Below the pieces are notes generated by a model. That model saw only the letters and a list, made by a program, of their open reading frames with translations, was not told the DNA's origin and did not search any database. DNA of 64,000 bases from an uncultured Enterorhabdus sp. (GTDB lineage Bacteria > Actinomycetota > Coriobacteriia > Coriobacteriales > Eggerthellaceae). Below are positions 59,562 through 64,000 of the stretch, piece after piece. Made by a program: the position numbers and the translations under genes. Position 1 is the first letter of the stretch. The number at the start of each line of letters is the position of its first letter. The stretch is from positions 13,620 through 77,619 of the forward strand of contig CANSES010000002.1 in the NCBI GenBank assembly GCA_947645965.1, given 5' to 3'.

Positions 59562-59615
59562 TTGGAAGTGGCCGCTGGGTCTCGGGGAACCTGATCCGGC
59601 CGCGGCGGCCGCTTC

Positions 59616-60032
59616 CTAGGCCTCAGCCTCGATTTCGACGGTCTCGCGCACGACGGCGTCCTCCCCCACCGTGGGAATGCGCACCGCCATAAGGTACACG
59701 AGAAACAGGGCCACACAGCCCAGGATGACCCACACGAAGGGCTTCTGCACGAGGGCCGCCGAGATGGCCAACACCGTGAACGAGATGAGCAGCATGCGCA
59801 TCTTCGCCTTCACGGGCATGCCGCCGGCCTCCTTGAAGGGCACCACGTAGGAGCGGTACACCTTGCTGGAGGTGATGATGGCGTGGCAACGGGGCGAGAA
59901 CTTCCCGAACAGGAAGGTGGCCAGAAGCAGCAGCGGCGTGGTGGGCAGCACGGGCACGAAGATGCCGACGCAGGCCGCGCCCACGCAGAGCCATGCGAAC
60001 CCGAGAATGATATAGCGCAGGATGATGTTCAC
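59616..60032 (-). CDS. DUF454 (YbaN) family membrane protein
   Basis: A 138-residue protein with three or four helices and the DUF454 signature GFAWLCVGAACVGIFVPVLPTTPLLLLATFLFGKFSPRCHAIITSSKVYRSYV. The start is GTG after TGAGGAG. Family members are small inner-membrane proteins of unknown function, sometimes near haem or respiration genes, as here. It follows ccmD by 116 bases. Confidence 0.88.
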   Translation of the reverse strand: MNIILRYIILGFAWLCVGAACVGIFVPVLPTTPLLLLATFLFGKFSPRCHAIITSSKVYRSYVVPFKEAGGMPVKAKMRMLLISFTVLAISAALVQKPFVWVILGCVALFLVYLMAVRIPTVGEDAVVRETVEIEAEA

Positions 60033-60148
60033 GACAGGCTCCTCATCTCAAAAGGCCGCGTCGCAGGCGGCGGACTTCCCCACCCCCCCCATACTACGCG
60101 GCCCTTCCCGTTTCCGTATCGCCCAAACGGGCTATCTCAGGTAAATGG

Positions 60149-60340
60149 CTACTCCGCCTTCTTCTGCTGGTCGGCCACGGCTTCTTCCAGCAGCATGAGC
60201 TGGGCGGTGGCCTTCTTGGTGCCGCGGTAGATCATGAGCACGTACACGAGCAGGGCGATCCACAGCAGCGCGTAGGCCGCGATGATGTAGGGGGCCGAGG
60301 GCAGGATAGTGGAGTAGATATCAGCGAGAATGGGATTCAT
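60149..60340 (-). CDS. ccmD: CcmD-like small membrane protein
   Basis: A 63-residue protein with one membrane helix (APYIIAAYALLWIALLVYVLMIYRGTK) and a charged cytoplasmic tail, the form of CcmD, which helps release haem-loaded CcmE from the CcmABC complex. AGGAGA precedes the ATG, nine bases after ccmC. Assignment rests on size, topology and position. Confidence 0.8.
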   Translation of the reverse strand: MNPILADIYSTILPSAPYIIAAYALLWIALLVYVLMIYRGTKKATAQLMLLEEAVADQQKKAE

Positions 60341-60349
60341 GGCTATCTC

Positions 60350-61117
60350 CTAGCGTTCGTCGTCGAGGGTTTCCTTGAGCGCGTCAACGCGCTGGGTGAG
60401 GCGCACCTGGCCGAAGCGGGCACGATACAGCACAAAGCCGATGAGCAACATGCCTAAGGCGCACAGTCCCACGCACATGCCCATCTCGGGGCTCATGCCG
60501 CCCTCGCGCAGCACCACCGGATGAATGGACGAGGGAATGAGCCGCGTGATCATGAAGCAGATGGGCACATCGATGGTGGCGATGATGGCCACCACGGCGG
60601 CGAAGGTAGCGCGGCGCTCCGGCTCGTCCACGGAGCTTCTCAGCACGAAGTAGGCGATCACGATGAGCATGAGGATGAGATAGGTCGTCAGGCGCGGCTC
60701 CCAGCTCCACCACACGCCCCACTCGAAGCGGGTCCACATCTCGCCGGTGATCATGGTGAGCACCACGAACAGCAGCGCGATCTCCAAGCAGATGCGCGAG
60801 CAGGTGTCGAAGCGCTGGTTCTTCGTCATAAGGAAGCGCACGGCATAGTAGCACCCGAAGCCCAGGGCGAGAAACGACGTGATGGCCACGGGCATGTGGA
60901 AGTAGAAGATCTTCTGGGACAGGAGCATCTTCTGGGACACCATCACGTCCCCGATGAGCTCGGCGCCGTTCACCGTGGCACCGCCCACGGGGGCCACGTA
61001 GAAGAACGCCATGAGGAACCCAATGGTGGACAGCACCGCGCCCGCAATGAGCGCCGGCGCTGCCAGCTTATCGGGCCACTGCCCTGCCTCGGGCAGCTTC
61101 AACTTCTTATCAGTCAC
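60350..61117 (-). CDS. ccmC: Cytochrome c biogenesis haem-handling protein CcmC
   Basis: A 255-residue membrane protein with six helices and the tryptophan-rich haem motif WGVWWSWEPRLTT, flanked by the two conserved haem-ligand histidines in FYFHMPVA and SSIHPVVL. It loads haem onto CcmE. The start is GTG after GAGAGGAGAG. It follows ccmB by 12 bases. Confidence 0.92.
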   Translation of the reverse strand: MTDKKLKLPEAGQWPDKLAAPALIAGAVLSTIGFLMAFFYVAPVGGATVNGAELIGDVMVSQKMLLSQKIFYFHMPVAITSFLALGFGCYYAVRFLMTKNQRFDTCSRICLEIALLFVVLTMITGEMWTRFEWGVWWSWEPRLTTYLILMLIVIAYFVLRSSVDEPERRATFAAVVAIIATIDVPICFMITRLIPSSIHPVVLREGGMSPEMGMCVGLCALGMLLIGFVLYRARFGQVRLTQRVDALKETLDDER

Positions 61118-61129
61118 TCAGCTCTCCTC

Positions 61130-61864
61130 TCAGTTGACAACGAAATCGTAGAGCACCCAACTTGCGAGAATCATCACCACATCGTAGCCAGCGCCAAGCG
61201 CCAGCGAGGTGAGAAATCCGTCGGCGAACACATCGCCGCCCACGAGCGCGCAGGTGGTGGCCGACACGCAGGCGTACAGCAGCGGGAAGATCACGGGCAC
61301 GAACAGCAGGGCCAGCATCACGTCCTTGCCGCGGGTGGCGGCGGTAATGGTGGACAGCATGGTGCCGATGCCGGCGATGCCGATGCTACCGAGCACGAGC
61401 GGCACCACCAAAAGCCAGCCCGTCTCGGCCGGAGCCGCGAAGCTGGAGAAGAACACCCAGTACAGCGGCACGGCGATCACTTCCACCAAAGCGAGGAACA
61501 CGAGGTTCGACGTCGCCTTGGCCAGAAAGATCACGCCCCGGTCGAGCGGCGCCAAAAGCAGGCCCTCCAGACAGCCGTTCTCCGTCTCCTTGGCGAACGA
61601 GCGGTTCAGGCCCAACAGCGACGTGAACACCACGAGCGCCCACAGAAGGCCGCCGGACACTTCCAGAAACTCCGCCCCGGGACGGGCGAAGGACAGGGCA
61701 ACGCCGAACACCACGATGACCAGGAAGGCGTAGATGCCCATGGACACCACCATGTCCTTGGTGCGGAACTCCGCCTTCAGGTCCTTGGCGAGCAGCGTCT
61801 TGTACTGCGTCCAGGTGCTGGGAGCTTTGCAGAGGTCGCTGCGCATCCCTTCGCGCTCAGTCAT
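61130..61864 (-). CDS. ccmB: Haem exporter permease CcmB
   Basis: A 244-residue protein with six helices and the CcmB blocks LLAKDLKAEFRTKDMVVSMGIYAFLVIVVFGVAL, NRSFAKETENGCLEGLLLAPLDRGVIFLAKATSN and GTMLSTITAATRGKDVMLALLFVPVIFPLL. With CcmA it forms the ABC part of the CcmABCD complex. It starts five bases after the ccmA stop. Confidence 0.94.
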   Translation of the reverse strand: MTEREGMRSDLCKAPSTWTQYKTLLAKDLKAEFRTKDMVVSMGIYAFLVIVVFGVALSFARPGAEFLEVSGGLLWALVVFTSLLGLNRSFAKETENGCLEGLLLAPLDRGVIFLAKATSNLVFLALVEVIAVPLYWVFFSSFAAPAETGWLLVVPLVLGSIGIAGIGTMLSTITAATRGKDVMLALLFVPVIFPLLYACVSATTCALVGGDVFADGFLTSLALGAGYDVVMILASWVLYDFVVN

Positions 61865-61869
61865 CTAGC

Positions 61870-62577
61870 TCACCCCATTCCTACCGTCGTGCGGTACAGG
61901 TCGGCGAACTCGTCGGAGCTCATCTGGTCCTTCTCGCCGAAGTGCACCACGCGGCCACAGGCCAGCACCAGCACGTGGCTCGCCAAGGCGAGGCCCTTGT
62001 CCAAGTCGTGGCTCACCATGACGAAGGTGCGGTCCTCCCGCACCGATGCGATGAGCTCGTCGAAGATGCGCATGGCGTGGGGATCCAGGCCCGAATAGGG
62101 CTCGTCCAGCAGCACCACCGACGGGTCGTTCACCAAGGCCCGGGCGATGGAGACGCGCTGGGTCATGCCCCGGGAGAAGGTGCGCACCCGGTCGAGGCGA
62201 CGGTGCTTGAGCCCCACGGCGTCCAGCAGCTCGATCACGCGCTTCTGCGGGTCGCGCACCCCGTAGAGCTTCGCGTACAGAAGCAGGTTCTCCTCGGCCG
62301 TGAGGTCGGGGTACAGCATGGGGTTGTGGGAGATGAGCCCGATGGCCTCGCGGGCGCGCTCGGGCTCCTCCTTCAGGTTGATGCCGGCCAGGGTGACCGT
62401 GCCCTCGGTGGGGCGCGCCAGGGTGGCCAGCATGCGCAGAAGCGTGGTCTTGCCAGCGCCGTTCGGACCGAACACCGACAGGAAGGCTCCCTGTGGCAAC
62501 GCGAAGGACACGTTGTCGACGGCCTTGCGGCCCCCGAACGACTTCGTCAGATGCTCGACCGTAATGGCGGGGTTCAC
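61870..62577 (-). CDS. ccmA: Haem exporter ATP-binding protein CcmA
   Basis: A 235-residue ABC ATPase: Walker A GPNGAGKTTLLRMLATLARP, signature FSRGMTQRVSIARAL, Walker B VVLLDEPYSGLD and the H-loop MVSHDLDKGL. It powers release of holo-CcmE. The start is GTG, overlapping the ccmF stop by four bases (GTGA). Confidence 0.92.
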   Translation of the reverse strand: MNPAITVEHLTKSFGGRKAVDNVSFALPQGAFLSVFGPNGAGKTTLLRMLATLARPTEGTVTLAGINLKEEPERAREAIGLISHNPMLYPDLTAEENLLLYAKLYGVRDPQKRVIELLDAVGLKHRRLDRVRTFSRGMTQRVSIARALVNDPSVVLLDEPYSGLDPHAMRIFDELIASVREDRTFVMVSHDLDKGLALASHVLVLACGRVVHFGEKDQMSSDEFADLYRTTVGMG

Positions 62578-64000
62578 TTGCCTTCCCCCTCAGCAGCGGC
62601 GGCCTCGTCGGCTCCAGCGGCCGCGTCGCCCTCGGCGTCTTCCACCAGGGCCACTTCCTCGGCCACAAGCGCCTCAACCGGCGCGGGGCGCTCCGCCGTC
62701 TTGGCAGCGGCCACGTCGCCCTCCCCCTCGGCCAAAGCGCTCGTCGGCGCGTCGTCGGCGTCAACGTCCTCGCGCTTGGAGGCGCGCTTGGCGAACAGCG
62801 GGATGAGGCAGCCCACCATGAGCAGCCCGAAGCCCACCCACACAAAGGAGATGAGCGGGTTCACGCGCACGTCCATGGAATAGTCGCCCGCGTCGTTCAC
62901 GCCGCGGTACACCACGAACAGATCTTCCAGCGGGAAGCCGATGACGCTGGCCTCCAGCTTCTGCTGCTGGGTGGTGCTCACCAGCTGCACGGCCGGGTTC
63001 ACCGCGCCCACGAACTGACCGTCCTTGTAGGCATCAAAGGTAAGGGCATAGCGCACGTTGCCATTGCCCAGCTCATCGATGGAGTTATCCTTGTACACCA
63101 GCTCGAAATCCTGGATGACGAAGGTGTCCGAGGTGCCGTCGGCCTCCTCGTCGTAGGTCAGATACCCCGTGATCTCGGTCACGTACATGGATGAGCCGAT
63201 GAGGCCCACCAGAATGATGCCCATGGCCGCGTGGGCCACCGAACCGCCGAACAGGGCCAGACGGCGGCGGATCTTCCCCGCCCCGGCGCGCTTCAGCGAG
63301 CGCACGGCCATGAACAGCGCGTTGAAGAACAGCAGGCTCGCCACGGCAAAGCCCACCACAGCCAGGCCGTTGTAGTACCACGGGGCGCCCTGCTCCAGCA
63401 GCCCCTCAGCCGTGGTGCCGCCCATGGCGATCATGGCGTTGTAGCTGGGCAGCAGGTAGGTGGCGAAGTACACCATCAGCGCGATGAACAGCACGAGCGC
63501 GCACAGGCCGGGCACGCGGGCCGAGCGCCAGAAGGCCTTCTTGTCGGTGCGGCGCCAGCCCAGAAGCGGGCAGATGGCCAGGATGGCCAGATAGGCGATG
63601 CCCAAAGGCCGCGCGATGGCGTTGTAGGTGCCCGCCGACAACGACTGACCGCCGAAGGGCAGCCAGCTCGGCAGGGCCGAGGACACGGTCATGTAGGCCA
63701 GAAGCACGGCGAACACCACCATGATCAGGTTGTTCACGTAGTAGGCCGCTTCCTTCGACATCATGGACTCGATGTCGTCGTCGGCCGCGTTCACCGCGCC
63801 GAAGCTGCGACGGCGCAGCAGCAACCCCACGATGCCGGCCAAAAGCGACAGCACGATGAGCGCGCCGAACATCACGAGCGAGACGGGGTCGCCCTCGAAG
63901 GCGTGCACCGACTGCACGAGGCCCGAGCGGGTGATGAAGGTGCCGAGCACCACGAAGCAGAAGGTGAGGCAGGCGCAGAACACGCTCCAGCGCTTGAAGG
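62574..64000 (-). CDS. ccmF: Cytochrome c haem lyase subunit CcmF, C-terminal part (truncated by window edge)
   Basis: Membrane haem lyase that ligates haem to apocytochromes. The visible 475 residues begin FKRWSVFCACLTFCFVVLGTFITRSGLVQSVHAFEGDP, the hallmark CcmF block, and continue through about eight helices and a large external domain (VTEITGYLTYDEEADG to SVIGFPLEDLFVVYRGVNDAGDYSMDVRVNPLISFVWVGFGLLMVG). The N-terminal WWFWDPVEN region lies outside. An acidic Ala/Glu tail of about 70 residues is unusual. It heads ccmF-A-B-C-D, which would mature the cytochromes of modules A-C. Confidence 0.94.
   Translation of the reverse strand, partial: FKRWSVFCACLTFCFVVLGTFITRSGLVQSVHAFEGDPVSLVMFGALIVLSLLAGIVGLLLRRRSFGAVNAADDDIESMMSKEAAYYVNNLIMVVFAVLLAYMTVSSALPSWLPFGGQSLSAGTYNAIARPLGIAYLAILAICPLLGWRRTDKKAFWRSARVPGLCALVLFIALMVYFATYLLPSYNAMIAMGGTTAEGLLEQGAPWYYNGLAVVGFAVASLLFFNALFMAVRSLKRAGAGKIRRRLALFGGSVAHAAMGIILVGLIGSSMYVTEITGYLTYDEEADGTSDTFVIQDFELVYKDNSIDELGNGNVRYALTFDAYKDGQFVGAVNPAVQLVSTTQQQKLEASVIGFPLEDLFVVYRGVNDAGDYSMDVRVNPLISFVWVGFGLLMVGCLIPLFAKRASKREDVDADDAPTSALAEGEGDVAAAKTAERPAPVEALVAEEVALVEDAEGDAAAGADEAAAAEGEGK

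Larger units (their letters stand above)
58799..59615. other. 817-base gene-free region with repeats
   Basis: It contains the ureohydrolase promoter, a 179-bp terminal-inverted-repeat element (59142-59320) and a diverged direct repeat (59028-59068 and 59523-59561). Frames on both strands cross the repeats and have no recognisable product. Confidence 0.7.

Noticed and set aside
1..64000. CRISPR array, tRNA, rRNA, prophage or complete insertion sequence
   Set aside because: No regularly spaced repeats, tRNA-like cloverleaf, rRNA segment, integrase or transposase was seen on either strand.

Overview
The window is high-GC chromosomal DNA with tightly packed genes. It most resembles a Coriobacteriia / Eggerthellaceae-type gut anaerobe: several Tat-exported FAD 'fumarate-reductase-like' flavoproteins sit beside multiheme c cytochromes, polytopic membrane LuxR regulators lie next to them, and there is a type I (Ccm) cytochrome c maturation locus. 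I cannot name a genus from the sequence alone. I saw no rRNA, tRNA, CRISPR array, prophage or intact insertion sequence.

Layout. 0-5.2 kb (minus strand): a biotin-carboxylase operon (a PycB/AccB-like fusion, then AccC and an Asp23/Gls24 protein) running into nusB, xseB and dxs; dxs is cut by the window edge. 5.2-9.6 kb: respiratory module A (pentaheme cytochrome, Tat-lipoprotein flavoprotein, membrane LuxR regulator). 9.8-12.4 kb: degV, efp and a YczE/YitT-like membrane protein. 12.6-18.2 kb: a three-gene ABC-2 exporter divergent from a NarL-type two-component system, with two copies of a palindromic operator between them. 18.4-21.6 kb: two EamA transporters, an AraC remnant and a LysR regulator. 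21.7-25.4 kb: a second ABC exporter with an OmpR-type two-component system. 25.4-32.6 kb: shikimate-pathway genes aroC-aroK-aroB-aroQ with an M24 peptidase, then asnS and aroE. 32.5-44.5 kb: yqeG, mltG, ruvX, telA-like, xpaC-like, alaS, an AI-2E family permease, a DUF948-like protein and rarA. 44.5-48.6 kb: module B (LuxR regulator divergent from a Tat flavoprotein and a triheme lipoprotein). 49-52 kb: galU, apbE and a tandem-MarR regulator. 52.2-57.6 kb: module C (pentaheme cytochrome, FMN-binding lipoprotein, Tat flavoprotein, small membrane protein) divergent from a large membrane protein of unknown function. 57.8-64 kb: a ureohydrolase, DUF454 and ccmF-A-B-C-D (ccmF cut by the window edge).

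How it fits together. The three modules look like extracytoplasmic electron-transfer chains: a membrane-anchored or lipid-anchored multiheme cytochrome passes electrons to an exported flavoprotein reductase whose substrate I cannot determine. The Ccm genes would attach the haems. ApbE could flavinylate the module C lipoprotein, although ApbE itself shows no export signal. Modules A and B each carry a membrane-embedded LuxR regulator that could sense the substrate or redox state.

The most novel signals are outside the genes. They are a candidate small RNA with repeated CCCCCTCC (anti-Shine-Dalgarno-like) segments at about 48.9 kb, several families of palindromic or terminal-inverted-repeat elements, well-placed operators for both two-component systems, and at least three promoters whose -10 box lies six bases from the start codon (likely leaderless mRNAs).
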